Assembly (NCBI GenBank): GCA_003460745.1
Contig: QTVU01000013.1
Coordinates: 1 to 64,000, forward strand
DNA: 64,000 nt
Source: Firmicutes bacterium AM55-24TS
GTDB taxonomy: Bacteria > Bacillota > Clostridia > UBA1381
Direction: 5' to 3'
Made by a program: the position numbers and the translations under genes. This document shows positions 17,709-26,656 of this stretch, one piece after another; position 1 is the stretch's first letter; each line of letters opens with the position of its first letter. Below the pieces are notes generated by a model. The model was not told where the DNA came from and searched no databases. It was given only the letters and a program-made list of their open reading frames with translations.

Positions 17709-18152
17709 TTAGTTAAACAAACTTTTAGCAATCGTGCTGACTGCTTTTCCGTCTGCTCTTCCCTTAACTTTCGGCATAACGTATTCCATAACCTTACCCA
17801 TATCTTTCATGGAGGTTGCGCCTACTGCTTTAACGCCTTCTTCTACAATCGGACGTAGCTCGTCCTCTGTAAGCTGTTTAGGAAGATATTCCATCAAGCA
17901 TTCCATTTCCTGTTTTAACTGAGAGATTAAATCCTCTCTGCCACTCTTTTCATATTCAGGAAGAGAGTCCTTGCGTTGCTTTAATTGCTTTGCAATTACC
18001 TCCAAAATATCCTCGTCATCAAGAGTTACTTTGTTGTCCTTTTCAACCTGCAATATTGCAGTACGGACAAGTTGTACTGTATTTTTGCGTACAGTGTCTT
18101 TGTTTTTCATTGACGATTTTAGATCTTCTGCTAATTTTTCCTTTAAAGACAT
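17709..18152 (-). CDS. yqeY: GatB/YqeY domain-containing protein
   Basis: A 147-residue YqeY-family protein. The start MSLKEKL at 18152 is chosen because AAGGAG lies nine bases upstream; a preceding in-frame ATG overlaps that site. The all-helical domain is homologous to the C-terminal tRNA-binding part of GatB. Here it is a stand-alone protein of unproven function, possibly tRNA-related. It follows rpsU by 32 bases, the conserved rpsU-yqeY pair of Bacillota. Confidence 0.9.
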   Translation of the reverse strand: MSLKEKLAEDLKSSMKNKDTVRKNTVQLVRTAILQVEKDNKVTLDDEDILEVIAKQLKQRKDSLPEYEKSGREDLISQLKQEMECLMEYLPKQLTEDELRPIVEEGVKAVGATSMKDMGKVMEYVMPKVKGRADGKAVSTIAKSLFN

Positions 18153-18184
18153 TATCGTCATCTCCTTATGTTGCTAATTAAAAA

Positions 18185-18358
18185 TTAGAACTTTCTTTTT
18201 CTTGCAGCTTCTGATTTCTTTTTACGCTTTACGCTTGGCTTTTCATAGTGCTCACGCTTTCTGATTTCAGACATGACACCTGACTTAGCACATTGACGCT
18301 TGAATCTGCGAAGTGCGCTATCTAATGATTCATTATCTTTTACTCTTACTTCAGACAT
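18185..18358 (-). CDS. rpsU: 30S ribosomal protein bS21
   Basis: A 57-residue bS21 ([20 protein letters not shown]...) with the typical Lys/Arg-rich C-terminal tail ([16 protein letters not shown]). The frame is open 25 codons further upstream, but GGAGGGG sets the start at 18358. It acts in 30S initiation of translation and is co-transcribed with yqeY. Confidence 0.95.
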   Translation of the reverse strand: MSEVRVKDNESLDSALRRFKRQCAKSGVMSEIRKREHYEKPSVKRKKKSEAARKRKF

Positions 18359-18438
18359 TGTTTCCCCTCCCTCCGGCAAGTCAATTCTAAAAACGGACTT
18401 GATGGACTCAGTTATACACTGTTTGTACAACAATATCT

Positions 18439-18468
18439 ATTATACCTTATTTTACATAGATATGTCAA
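18439..18468 (-). promoter_or_regulatory. promoter of rpsU-yqeY
   Basis: Minus strand: TTGACA (18463-18468), 18-base spacer, TATAAT (18439-18444), with a leader of about 75 nt. Confidence 0.75.
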
Positions 18469-18505
18469 GATATTTTAGTGATTTTTATAAAGATTTGTTT
18501 ATTTT

Positions 18506-18531
18506 AGCTGCCGACAAATTTATCGGCAGCT
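18506..18531. terminator. hairpin at the 3' edge of the virion module
   Basis: AGCTGCCGA (18506-18514) pairs with TCGGCAGCT (18523-18531). It lies just after the endolysin stop, but the minus-strand 3' side is A-rich rather than T-rich, so terminator function is uncertain. Confidence 0.45.
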
Positions 18532-18538
18532 GTATTTA

Positions 18539-19336
18539 TTATTTCAATGTTTTTGACAAACGATACATCACTACGCAGGTCCAAAGTTTTGTATCATCAA
18601 GCCCCAATCCGCTGCCGGTGCCGACAATTATACCGTTATCCACGCACCACCGAACAGCCTCTTTTGCCCAGTCGGGCATATTATCATCGATATAATTATA
18701 AATCATAGGATTTTCGATTTTGTAAACCTCATTCTGCAAAACATCAACTCTTGCAGTCTGTTCCGAAATCATTTGTTTTAATTCTTCATATTGCGACATT
18801 GTAAGTTCCTCCTCCATTTTTTCGCCGACTATCGCGTCGCTTATTGCCTCGGCAATTCTGTCTGCGCCGACTTCATTATATAAATCCGCGTCCGATTCGG
18901 TGTCGACAAAGCACACTTCTATAAGCATCGACCTCGCATTACTTCTGCGAATGACATACAAATTTGAGCCGTTTTTTATACCTCTGTTTATAAACCCAAG
19001 CTCCGCCATATTTTCACATACCAGCTCCGCTTGTTTAAAAACTTCTCCGTTATAGGTATAAACCTCAGTTCCTCTGCCGCCGCCGCTGTTAAAGTGTATC
19101 GAAACGAACAAATCAAGCGGCTGTGCATTTGCTTTATCAACAATCTTTTTCAAATTTCCGCTTACCGTAGAAGAATAATCATCAGTGCAATCAACCACCG
19201 TAACACCTTTTGCCCTGAGATACTCCATTACTTTATAACCGACTCGGCGCGTTTCGTTGCTTTCGTTAAGGAATCCGACCGCACCGCTGCCGACTGTACC
19301 GCTGACAGTGTGTCCGCAATTTATTCCTACTATCAT
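18539..19336 (-). CDS. phage endolysin, N-acetylmuramoyl-L-alanine amidase (Amidase_3)
   Basis: About 265 residues from the ATG at 19336 (GGGGAG site); an upstream extension has no ribosome binding site and would overlap the holin gene. The amidase_3 domain covers about 1-175, with zinc ligands suggested by NCGHT (His9), the SIHFNSG motif and the catalytic Glu in MLIEVCFVD. It cuts the muramyl-L-Ala bond of peptidoglycan. A helical linker leads to a C-terminal segment (PDWAKEAVRWCVDNGIIVGT) that resembles an SLH or cell-wall-binding repeat. It is the last gene of the virion operon, after the holin. Confidence 0.88.
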   Translation of the reverse strand: MIVGINCGHTVSGTVGSGAVGFLNESNETRRVGYKVMEYLRAKGVTVVDCTDDYSSTVSGNLKKIVDKANAQPLDLFVSIHFNSGGGRGTEVYTYNGEVFKQAELVCENMAELGFINRGIKNGSNLYVIRRSNARSMLIEVCFVDTESDADLYNEVGADRIAEAISDAIVGEKMEEELTMSQYEELKQMISEQTARVDVLQNEVYKIENPMIYNYIDDNMPDWAKEAVRWCVDNGIIVGTGSGLGLDDTKLWTCVVMYRLSKTLK

Positions 19337-19361
19337 ATATCTCACTCCCCATATATTATAT

Positions 19362-19772
19362 TCACTCACTGTCCGCACTGTTACTGTCACGAATTTGGAG
19401 CAATATATCCTTTATTGCTTTCGGCATTCGCGGGTAAATCACCGCCACATTTTCCAACACACTTATACCCTCATTCGCTACGTAAAACATAATAACTATT
19501 TCCCGAATTGCAACATTATCGCCTGTAATCTGTTGCAGAACATTTGAAAGTGCTACTATAATTAATATAGTAATCTTTTTGAGTAATCCTTTAAACCCAA
19601 TCTCACTCGACATTGTTTTTGTATAAATTGCTTTAATAACACCTGTCAAACAGTCAAGCACCATTATCACTAACAGCGCCCACAAAATACTGTCCCATTG
19701 ACCGAAAATCGCGGCGAAATATCCGCCCACAATTCCTATAACCGTACTTGTCCAATTAAAAATTCTGTCCAT
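19362..19772 (-). CDS. phage holin, TcdE/phi-holin type
   Basis: A 136-residue membrane protein with three or four hydrophobic segments (about 6-25, 28-47, 65-85 and 90-108). The sequence LDCLTGVIKAIYTKTMSSEIGFKGLLKK is typical of the phage_holin_4_1 (TcdE/UtxA) family. It should form membrane lesions that let the amidase out. It lies directly before the endolysin gene. Confidence 0.88.
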   Translation of the reverse strand: MDRIFNWTSTVIGIVGGYFAAIFGQWDSILWALLVIMVLDCLTGVIKAIYTKTMSSEIGFKGLLKKITILIIVALSNVLQQITGDNVAIREIVIMFYVANEGISVLENVAVIYPRMPKAIKDILLQIRDSNSADSE

Positions 19773-19788
19773 AAATTATTCCTCCGTT

Positions 19789-20874
19789 TTATTTATTTTC
19801 AGCTTGCTTTTTTAACTCCGCCACCGTTTTTACAACCTCGATCGGCTCTTGGAAACCATAACTGCAAAGTGCATTAAACATTTCGTAAACATCGCTGATT
19901 ATGTAGTCAAGTCCCGGATAATTAACTGAATTACTTTTTTCTAAACCTCCGGCCACCCACTTCAGCAAATCCGTCACACGATAACTTGCATCTTTACCAT
20001 TTACAATATCATTCGCGCCGACTTTTCCGCTTACAAGTTCATTTATCGCCCCAACAAACGAATCTCTGTTATTCGTTTTGAGAGCATCAAGCGTGTTCAA
20101 TCCATCAAATCTGATTATACCCGCATATATTTCGGCAACTTCCGCTTTCATATATGTTACATTCATCTTTGCAACATTACCCGATTCAGGCTGTTCCGTA
20201 ACCTCCAAGCCCAATGTGCCGTTATCGCTGTCATATAACAAATTAATCCACTTTTCTCCTTCTTCACCTTTTTCCGCCGAAAACGAGGCAGAAATCGGTG
20301 CTGTTTGTATATATGCACGTCCGTCCCTAAAAATTTTAGTCTGCACAGGTAAGCTGTTTATCGTTACTGTACCGTTTCCGTTTCCTTGATTTATGTTTAT
20401 AATAAAATCAGACTTTTTCAGACTGTGTGTTATCTTATGCGTAATATTCTTTTCTCTTCCGTACAACTCGGTTTTGTCTGCTTTTTCAAAAAATCTTGAC
20501 TTGTTTTCTTCATTATCTGCCTGTCGCTCCATTTTTTCATATTCGATACGACCGCTCAATTCATTATCCGCCTCTTGACGCGAATTTACCTCGTTTGAAA
20601 TTTTGATTTCAAGCGAATTGTCCGCTTTCTTTCTGTCCGATGTTTCGGTTGAAATTTTGCCCTCAAGAGAACGGTCTGCCGTCTTTCTGTCCGACGTTTC
20701 CTTTGTTATTTTATCAGTCAAATCATTACCTAAATTCACACGTCGATTTATTTCTTCACTCAAATTATCCTCTAACGCATTATATTCGTCCTGCACCGTC
20801 TGAAAATTCGATTTTACCTGTTGCCACCATTTTTTCAGCAAAGTTTTTCCGTCAAAATTAAAATCTAATTTCAT
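19789..20874 (-). CDS. phage tail fibre/baseplate protein with coiled-coil repeats
   Basis: A 361-residue protein. The N-terminus (KLDFNFDGKTLLKKWWQQV) resembles structural adaptor ends of tail proteins. Residues about 35-135 are repeats of 15-16 residues with a SDRKxADxSLExKIS pattern, a predicted trimeric coiled coil. A beta-rich central domain and a helical C-terminus follow. The position between the tail endopeptidase and holin genes fits a receptor-binding or baseplate upper protein. No exact family is recognised. Confidence 0.65.
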   Translation of the reverse strand: MKLDFNFDGKTLLKKWWQQVKSNFQTVQDEYNALEDNLSEEINRRVNLGNDLTDKITKETSDRKTADRSLEGKISTETSDRKKADNSLEIKISNEVNSRQEADNELSGRIEYEKMERQADNEENKSRFFEKADKTELYGREKNITHKITHSLKKSDFIININQGNGNGTVTINSLPVQTKIFRDGRAYIQTAPISASFSAEKGEEGEKWINLLYDSDNGTLGLEVTEQPESGNVAKMNVTYMKAEVAEIYAGIIRFDGLNTLDALKTNNRDSFVGAINELVSGKVGANDIVNGKDASYRVTDLLKWVAGGLEKSNSVNYPGLDYIISDVYEMFNALCSYGFQEPIEVVKTVAELKKQAENK

Positions 20875-20876
20875 TC

Positions 20877-21905
20877 TTATTCTCCTTCCACCAATATCCT
20901 TTTACCGTTAATACACAACACACCGTTACTGTCCTGTGTAATAACATTATCCCCCACGCTCAATTTTTCCGTTTCAAAATCACCCTTAAAATTCATATTG
21001 CCCTTGTCCGTAATATTCACAGCCGAATTGCCGTTGTTGTCCGTAATATTAAACACAAACTGACCGTTCACATTTCCAATCTGCGTTTTTACGTCACCGT
21101 CCGTTGACACCTCAATAATGTCCGATAACAACGAAACCGTACCGTTTTCACCGTCTATTTTCATTCCGGACTGTGAAATAACACCGCTTACCGATTTCGC
21201 CTTGACTTTACCGCCTGTTGTCGATACTTTTTTGTAACGTTTTGCAAGAGTTCCTATTTGTTCAAGATAGAAAAACAAATCCTTTTTAACCCTGCCGACA
21301 GATATAACGGTATCGTCACTTTGATAAGGATAATATTCAAGCCTTATGACGCGTTCTCTAATCTCGTTTCCGCAGTCGATTACAGTCACCGTATCACCGA
21401 TATTAATTTTCTCGTCCGCATAATCCGCCAGCTTTGAAATATCGGCATATCCGCCTGTTATATTAACACAAGGCACGTCAATTCTTTCCTCATTTTCACT
21501 GTCAAACTCCCACCGTGCGCGTCTTAATATTTTACTCGGTTCAATATAATCGGTATAATCACGATACCCCTCACGAACACCGTAAATATCCGCGTTTTCA
21601 CTTATAATATACTGCTTTCCGCTGTTCACACTTCCGATATGTGCGTCATCTTTTCCGTAAGGGTACAACTTCGTCACCATATCGGTTATATCCCTTTCTA
21701 TCGAAATATCTTTCATATTCTTTGAAAGGTCAAGCCTTAAACAGCTTTCACCGCCTATACGCTCCACAAGGGCAATCTTGTAATTGTCGGCATAAATCTC
21801 GCCCTTACCGCAGTTTTCGATAAGAGCCTTAACCGCCTCATACGGATTGGTCTTATCCATAGAAAAGAAATCAATCTTAAAACCGCTGTAATCAACTCGT
21901 TTCAT
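20877..21905 (-). CDS. phage tail endopeptidase/tail-associated protein, C-terminal part (split)
   Basis: 342 residues. The beginning (KTNPYEAVKALIENCGKGEI, then MVTKLYPYGKDD) is the middle of the prophage-tail endopeptidase (Tal/gp18-like) domain, not a natural N-terminus. Its N-terminal part is the next frame upstream (21902-22294), joined by an ATGA overlap. Restoring one base near 21905-21914 would fuse them into one protein of about 470 residues. The rest is beta-rich, with short repeats around NGNSAVNITDKGNMNFKG. The split could also be natural translational coupling. Confidence 0.7.
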   Translation of the reverse strand: MKRVDYSGFKIDFFSMDKTNPYEAVKALIENCGKGEIYADNYKIALVERIGGESCLRLDLSKNMKDISIERDITDMVTKLYPYGKDDAHIGSVNSGKQYIISENADIYGVREGYRDYTDYIEPSKILRRARWEFDSENEERIDVPCVNITGGYADISKLADYADEKINIGDTVTVIDCGNEIRERVIRLEYYPYQSDDTVISVGRVKKDLFFYLEQIGTLAKRYKKVSTTGGKVKAKSVSGVISQSGMKIDGENGTVSLLSDIIEVSTDGDVKTQIGNVNGQFVFNITDNNGNSAVNITDKGNMNFKGDFETEKLSVGDNVITQDSNGVLCINGKRILVEGE

Positions 21906-22294
21906 CCGACTTTTGTCAATTCACTGTCCGTCATAATCGAAAACTTCGTATTTTTAAATATCTGCCCCAAAACATAAGACGGAGTTTTTCCGATTAAATC
22001 GGGAATATTTTGAATATGTATGTTCGATGCGTCCGCATTATAGACGTGACTGCATTCCGCCGCAATAAAATTCTTTTCACCGATTGTTTTTGACACCTTT
22101 ATAATTCTGTATGCCTGACCCTCGCATACAACGATTTTATTTTCACTTATAATTTCCGACTTTTCATTTATCGGGTGCGAAAAATCAAGCCTGCGTTCAC
22201 CGTTTATTTCATACGTAACACGCACATCATACGCGTCACCGATTACAATACCCTTGTCAAACGTAACACTGTTATACGGTAATATTCTAAGCAT
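21902..22294 (-). CDS. phage tail endopeptidase, N-terminal part (split)
   Basis: About 130 residues from MLRILPYNSV (ATG 22294; a weak GGGGTGA site overlaps the end of the distal-tail gene). The sequence matches the start of minor structural/Tal proteins (VRVTYEINGERRLDFSHPI...). It ends abruptly in the domain that continues in the following frame. The full protein would sit at the tail tip and contact the distal tail protein and fibre. Confidence 0.65.
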   Translation of the reverse strand: MLRILPYNSVTFDKGIVIGDAYDVRVTYEINGERRLDFSHPINEKSEIISENKIVVCEGQAYRIIKVSKTIGEKNFIAAECSHVYNADASNIHIQNIPDLIGKTPSYVLGQIFKNTKFSIMTDSELTKVG

Positions 22295-23132
22295 TTCCGT
22301 CACCCCATTCCAAGTCGTCAAAATGTTCACCGTACATAAAATACGGTGTATATGAAATTTCGGCCGTCATATTTTGACTGTTTGAATTTACGATATGAAG
22401 TTTGTTTCTTCCCGACGGAAATTCAAAAAACTCACCCGACACCAATATATTTCCGCTTGTATTTTTGACATTTTGTTTTTCAAAATCAATAGTTGTCTGA
22501 CCGTTTGACATAAACGCAAGCGATTTGCCGTTCATAGACAGCGTTACATTTCTTGCACTCGCTCCAAGCTTTACAATCGGTCTTACAGGTCTGTCACCGA
22601 AATTGTATACACTTATATCACCGCTGCCGGAAATATTAAATTTAAACAAACACGAAATATCAATAGGTATATTTGCATCTAACATAAAAGGCATTTCCAA
22701 AGCCGGGCCTTCCGTATCAAAAATACATTTACAAAACGGTTCTGCCCTGAACGACACCTCCATAACCGCCTTACGACCGCTGTGTTCAGGCATATATATA
22801 ACCTCGTCCGACACTTTCCCCCGCCATTTTGAAAATGGCATATCATCAAAAATCAGCTCACCCTCACCGCAAAGCCACAGAGAAAGCAAAGACAGCTTCC
22901 TCTGCATTTCCGCAAGATTATCGGCATATATGTTAAACGTAACCGTGAATATCCTGTCATTATAAAACTCACGTCCGAAAGGATTAGCTTTTGAAAAATC
23001 ATATCCGCCGTCACGGTACGGCAAATCGACAATATTCTCTTTTACGCTCGGCAATATCGGTCTTGATTTAGTCCTCACCGTCACATCGAAATCGGAAGAA
23101 TGACGGTCTTTAAATATAAAACCATTCCTCAT
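22287..23132 (-). CDS. phage distal tail protein (Dit-like)
   Basis: A 281-residue siphovirus tail component. The N-terminus FIFKDRHSSDFDVTVRTKSRP and the YDFSKANPFGREFYNDRIFTVTF segment are typical of Dit proteins, which form the hub joining tail tube and baseplate. The gene overlaps the tail endopeptidase start by 8 bases. Confidence 0.82.
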   Translation of the reverse strand: MRNGFIFKDRHSSDFDVTVRTKSRPILPSVKENIVDLPYRDGGYDFSKANPFGREFYNDRIFTVTFNIYADNLAEMQRKLSLLSLWLCGEGELIFDDMPFSKWRGKVSDEVIYMPEHSGRKAVMEVSFRAEPFCKCIFDTEGPALEMPFMLDANIPIDISCLFKFNISGSGDISVYNFGDRPVRPIVKLGASARNVTLSMNGKSLAFMSNGQTTIDFEKQNVKNTSGNILVSGEFFEFPSGRNKLHIVNSNSQNMTAEISYTPYFMYGEHFDDLEWGDGNA

Positions 23133-23143
23133 ATAATCCCCCT

Positions 23144-24874
23144 TTAATTGTAATTACCGTATGATACAGCCAGTCCGACTCTGTTTTGAAGTGCGTTCAA
23201 AATATCACGGCTGTCCCCTCTTATGCTGATATTTCTGTTGTCAGAATAAGAATTTGACGATACCTTAATCGACTTTATCGCACTTATAGTCTGATTTAAC
23301 AACGATGTAATCACACTTTGCATATTCTTTACGTCAAAATTCACGCTTTTCACGATTTTTTCTATATTCATCCCATTTTTTTCTATAGTCGCAAGAAGAT
23401 ATTTCTTATTTGCCTCAACGGTGTCATAACTGTTTTCAAGACTTGTCAGCGTTGCGGTATGCATTTTTTGTAATTTGTACATTTCCTCTTCACGTTTTAT
23501 CTTTTTCATTTGCTCCTGCAAAGATTTATATGTATCCATACCTTTTTGAGTAACCGCATTTTTGTATATGCTCAATTTGTGTGATATTTCTGACTTCGAC
23601 TCGTTCCTGTCCTCAATCTCCCACTTTGTGCCAAGTGCCTTTTCTTCACTTGAAAACTGTTCTTTCAGATTGTTTATGTATTCCTTTTGCTTATCAAGAA
23701 GTGTGTCCGTTGCCTCGATTTTTGCATTATACAAATTCAAAACCGCATACATAGTATCGTCACTGTATTCCTGCCAACCTACAAAACCGCCGTCATACAT
23801 TTTCTGAATACGTTCGATACTGCGTTCGTAAAACTGAATATGACTGTCGCCTGTTTCGTCCCAATCATCATATGTATCGCGGATATTTTTCCAATTCTTC
23901 GCGTCACTTTTCCACTTTTCATAAACGGCATAATTCTTTTCATTCTCAAGCTTGCCGATTTTCAAATCGACATCGGCTTTGTACTTATAGAAATCTCCCC
24001 AAATTTCTTTAATTTCCTCTGATGAATATGCGGTTGACGTAACCATTTCCGACACCATCGCATTATAGGTATAAAGCTGTCTTTTGTACGATTCAATCTG
24101 CTCGTCAACACCCATATCATTCACTTGCACCTGATATTTAATCCAAGCATCGGAATGTTTTTTGTAGTCTGAAAGTGCGGTTTCGCTCGCCTTTTTTTCT
24201 TCTTTCCAAATTTTCTTCTGCGACGCGAAAATCTCCTCTTGAATTTCTTTCACAACCTCGCTGTCATAACTGAATTGCTCCATCAATTCATTCCAAAGCC
24301 TTAATTCCTCCGTCGGAGATACATCGTTTGTTTTTTTGTAATGGTTTAAATCAGCCTTTTTAATTTCAAACATTTCATTGTTTTTGCCGGACGCATAATG
24401 CGGAATACCCATACCGTTCATTATCGCCTTTGTTTCGTCAGCCGTATAAACCTTGTCGCCTTGCGACAGCGGAACAACCACATCACGCCCGCTAAACATC
24501 ATAAGTCGCCCGTTATGCTCGATAAGCTCACGCGGATCACTGACGCCCCTTTCATCATTTACAACCGCCAAACCGCTTTTTGCATATTGTGTTCCGTCTG
24601 CCAGTTTCGGCATTCCCTGCACATTGTACTTAACAGTAACATTGACTGTTCTGTCCTTCAAACTGTTTATACTTGCTCTTGCCGAACTCACACCGCTTGC
24701 GGTATTGTCAACTGCGGTAATATTGATTTTTGCATTTTTGCCGTCATATTCACTCATTATTTTACCTGCCGATGAATTAAGTGTAGCAAGTGCATTTTGT
24801 GCCGTTGCCAAAGCATTTATAAGTCCCGACGCGTCACCCGTTATGCTGACCAATAAATTAGCCGCCTCTGCCAT
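23144..24874 (-). CDS. phage tail tape measure protein (short)
   Basis: 576 residues. The N-terminus (NLLVSITGDASGLINALATAQ) is typical of tape measure proteins, followed by long helical, Lys/Glu-rich coiled-coil regions (about 195-570). A hydrophobic channel-forming segment and a lytic domain are not evident. Since tape length sets tail length, 576 residues implies a short tail, of the order of 80-90 nm by the usual rule. It follows the tail chaperone genes directly, as in all siphoviruses. Confidence 0.85.
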   Translation of the reverse strand: MAEAANLLVSITGDASGLINALATAQNALATLNSSAGKIMSEYDGKNAKINITAVDNTASGVSSARASINSLKDRTVNVTVKYNVQGMPKLADGTQYAKSGLAVVNDERGVSDPRELIEHNGRLMMFSGRDVVVPLSQGDKVYTADETKAIMNGMGIPHYASGKNNEMFEIKKADLNHYKKTNDVSPTEELRLWNELMEQFSYDSEVVKEIQEEIFASQKKIWKEEKKASETALSDYKKHSDAWIKYQVQVNDMGVDEQIESYKRQLYTYNAMVSEMVTSTAYSSEEIKEIWGDFYKYKADVDLKIGKLENEKNYAVYEKWKSDAKNWKNIRDTYDDWDETGDSHIQFYERSIERIQKMYDGGFVGWQEYSDDTMYAVLNLYNAKIEATDTLLDKQKEYINNLKEQFSSEEKALGTKWEIEDRNESKSEISHKLSIYKNAVTQKGMDTYKSLQEQMKKIKREEEMYKLQKMHTATLTSLENSYDTVEANKKYLLATIEKNGMNIEKIVKSVNFDVKNMQSVITSLLNQTISAIKSIKVSSNSYSDNRNISIRGDSRDILNALQNRVGLAVSYGNYN

Positions 24875-24876
24875 AA

Positions 24877-25331
24877 CTATACCTCCTCTCCGTAAAACAT
24901 TCTCAAATGTTCGTTATCGTAATCCTCTGTATCTTCATTCAATCCGTCAAGCATTTTAAACAGTACCCACGGATTTTGTCTGCCAACTTCGTCAGGCAGT
25001 ATGTGGTGGTACGTTAGGAACATCGTATAGATGTCCCTAAGCACCCCGCTGCCGCCTGACGTTACTCGTTTTTTGAAGAAAGAGCGTCAACGTAAAACCC
25101 CCAAAGTGCAAGACACATCTTTGCACGTTCGTTCACGTCAACGGAATCGATAATATCCTGAGTTGCGTCCGTACCCTCAAACATATAGTCAAGTGCATCT
25201 CTGCAAATGCTGAGCGGACCTTTCTTATTTTCATCATTATGTGCGTCATTAATAATGCACATCGCCTCAAAGTCAAACGGCTTTGAAACGTATTTAACCT
25301 TATCTTTTACAAATGTTAATGTATGTTGCAT
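24877..25331 (-). CDS. tail assembly chaperone GT fusion, made by -1 frameshift
   Basis: The gpG-like frame (25062-25331) ends ...DALSSKNE-stop. The codons TCA-AAA-AAC place a perfect A-AAA-AAC slippery heptamer at 25068-25074, nine bases or fewer before the stop. A -1 slip continues in an open frame of about 65 codons (VTSGGSGVLRDIYTMFLTYH..., ending FYGEEV) to a TAG at 24877-24879, just before the tape measure ATG. This is the G/GT arrangement known from lambda and most long-tailed phages. The T extension recruits tail tube subunits to the G-coated tape measure. Confidence 0.85.
25062..25331 (-). CDS. tail assembly chaperone G-like protein
   Basis: 89 residues, the non-frameshifted product, mostly helical (CRDALDYMFEGTDATQDIID). 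It lies between the tail tube and tape measure genes. See the GT fusion entry for the shared start and slippery site. Confidence 0.8.
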   Translation of the reverse strand: MQHTLTFVKDKVKYVSKPFDFEAMCIINDAHNDENKKGPLSICRDALDYMFEGTDATQDIIDSVDVNERAKMCLALWGFYVDALSSKNE

Positions 25332-25341
25332 AATTTTCTCC

Positions 25342-25941
25342 TTATACCGTCTGCGGATAGTAATTCATATCCGTAAACCACTTGTTTTCAAATTCATCTC
25401 TTGTGATATTTGACGGCAAATCGCTTTCATCAAAGTACGCATAATAATTGTTGTCAAAATCACGTTGTACCGCCGTGTATGTTGCCTTAGCGGTTTGCTT
25501 GTCGATACTTCCGCTTGACGGTTTTGTCTTTCCCCCAACGTTCGATGCAAAACTGTATGAACCCTTGTAGTATCTTACATAACGGTACGAGCCGTCGGAC
25601 TTCAAAATTCTCCATACCACTCCGAAATATACTGTTTTAACATCGTTTCCGACTTCAACCACACCGTTTTTGCGTGTCAATCCACGCCACATTGCGTCAA
25701 CCTCCGGCGGAATATCGGCATTTGTAATATCGTGTCCCAATTTTTCGATATAGCTTGACGCCTCATACGCACCGTTGTCCGCGTCAAAAACATCACTGCC
25801 GCCGCTGTCGGTCGGTGCAATTTCAACCGTTCCTTTCAAATTATACGCTTCTCCGTATTCCGTTCCGCTAACGCTGTCCTCATTCACTTTAAAAAAAGTA
25901 TACTTGTCCACACCTATTGTAGGTAAAGGTTTCTTGTTCAT
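25342..25941 (-). CDS. phage major tail (tube) protein
   Basis: About 199 residues from MNKKPLPTIGVDK (ATG 25941, GGAGGA site; six upstream codons rejected). Beta-rich, with VGVDKYTFFKVNED near the start. Length and position, after the tail completion genes and before the chaperone, fit the tail tube subunit. Assignment is mainly by synteny. Confidence 0.75.
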   Translation of the reverse strand: MNKKPLPTIGVDKYTFFKVNEDSVSGTEYGEAYNLKGTVEIAPTDSGGSDVFDADNGAYEASSYIEKLGHDITNADIPPEVDAMWRGLTRKNGVVEVGNDVKTVYFGVVWRILKSDGSYRYVRYYKGSYSFASNVGGKTKPSSGSIDKQTAKATYTAVQRDFDNNYYAYFDESDLPSNITRDEFENKWFTDMNYYPQTV

Positions 25942-25986
25942 AATTTTCCTCCGTTTTTTCATATTTTGTCTTAAAGAGATATATTT

Positions 25987-26328
25987 TTATAACGTAAAAT
26001 ACTTCTGAAATCTCATTGTCTTATGATATATTTTTTTATCATTTTCGGGAACGTCCATAGACATCTCCCTCACCCAACTGTCCTTTGTCATTACTTCATT
26101 GACCTCTGCCGCCAAATCACTGCATTCTTTCGGAATTTCCGCCCATATGTCAATTTGAATATGCCCGTCTTGAATACTCTCGCCATTGTCGGCATAAAAT
26201 CCGCCGCACTCCGTCACCGTATAATAACTTATAATCGGCAGATTATTAAAATTTTTCGGATATTGAAATACCGCCTTGCATTTAACATCACCGAGTGACT
26301 TTTCAGCCTCAGCATTAATATCAATCAT
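25987..26328 (-). CDS. phage tail terminator/completion protein
   Basis: A 113-residue alpha/beta protein (IQIDIWAEIPKECSDLAAEV) resembling tail terminator proteins that cap the tube and bind the head connector. Assignment rests on size and position. Confidence 0.6.
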   Translation of the reverse strand: MIDINAEAEKSLGDVKCKAVFQYPKNFNNLPIISYYTVTECGGFYADNGESIQDGHIQIDIWAEIPKECSDLAAEVNEVMTKDSWVREMSMDVPENDKKIYHKTMRFQKYFTL

Positions 26329-26332
26329 ATAA

Positions 26333-26656
26333 TCACCCCTTTATCGCCTCTGCGATTGCAGACAATATTGCTTGCGTGTTTGATAAAAGTGCCGGCACAA
26401 GATACGGCTGTGCCGCCATTTTCGACGTACCGAATTCAACAAATACCGCATATTCCGTATCAGCCGATATAACCGCCGTATTTCCGCCGGGCTGTACATT
26501 AATTGACGACTGCAACCGTCCCGTATCGACAGGGCATAGACTTTTTGCACTTTCACATACCGTTTGAGCCCCCTGACCGATTATATCCGCAAAATTATTT
26601 TCTATATTATTTGCAATATCCGAAAGTCCGTTATCATAATTAATATCAATCTGCAT
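26333..26656 (-). CDS. HK97 gp10-like head-tail joining protein
   Basis: About 107 residues from the ATG at 26656 (GGAG nine bases upstream; a GTG three codons earlier is possible). CPVDTGRLQSSI and YAVFVEFGTSKMAAQPYLVPAL are hallmark motifs of the HK97-gp10-like family of tail completion proteins. The start overlaps the end of the upstream gene. Confidence 0.85.
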   Translation of the reverse strand: MQIDINYDNGLSDIANNIENNFADIIGQGAQTVCESAKSLCPVDTGRLQSSINVQPGGNTAVISADTEYAVFVEFGTSKMAAQPYLVPALLSNTQAILSAIAEAIKG

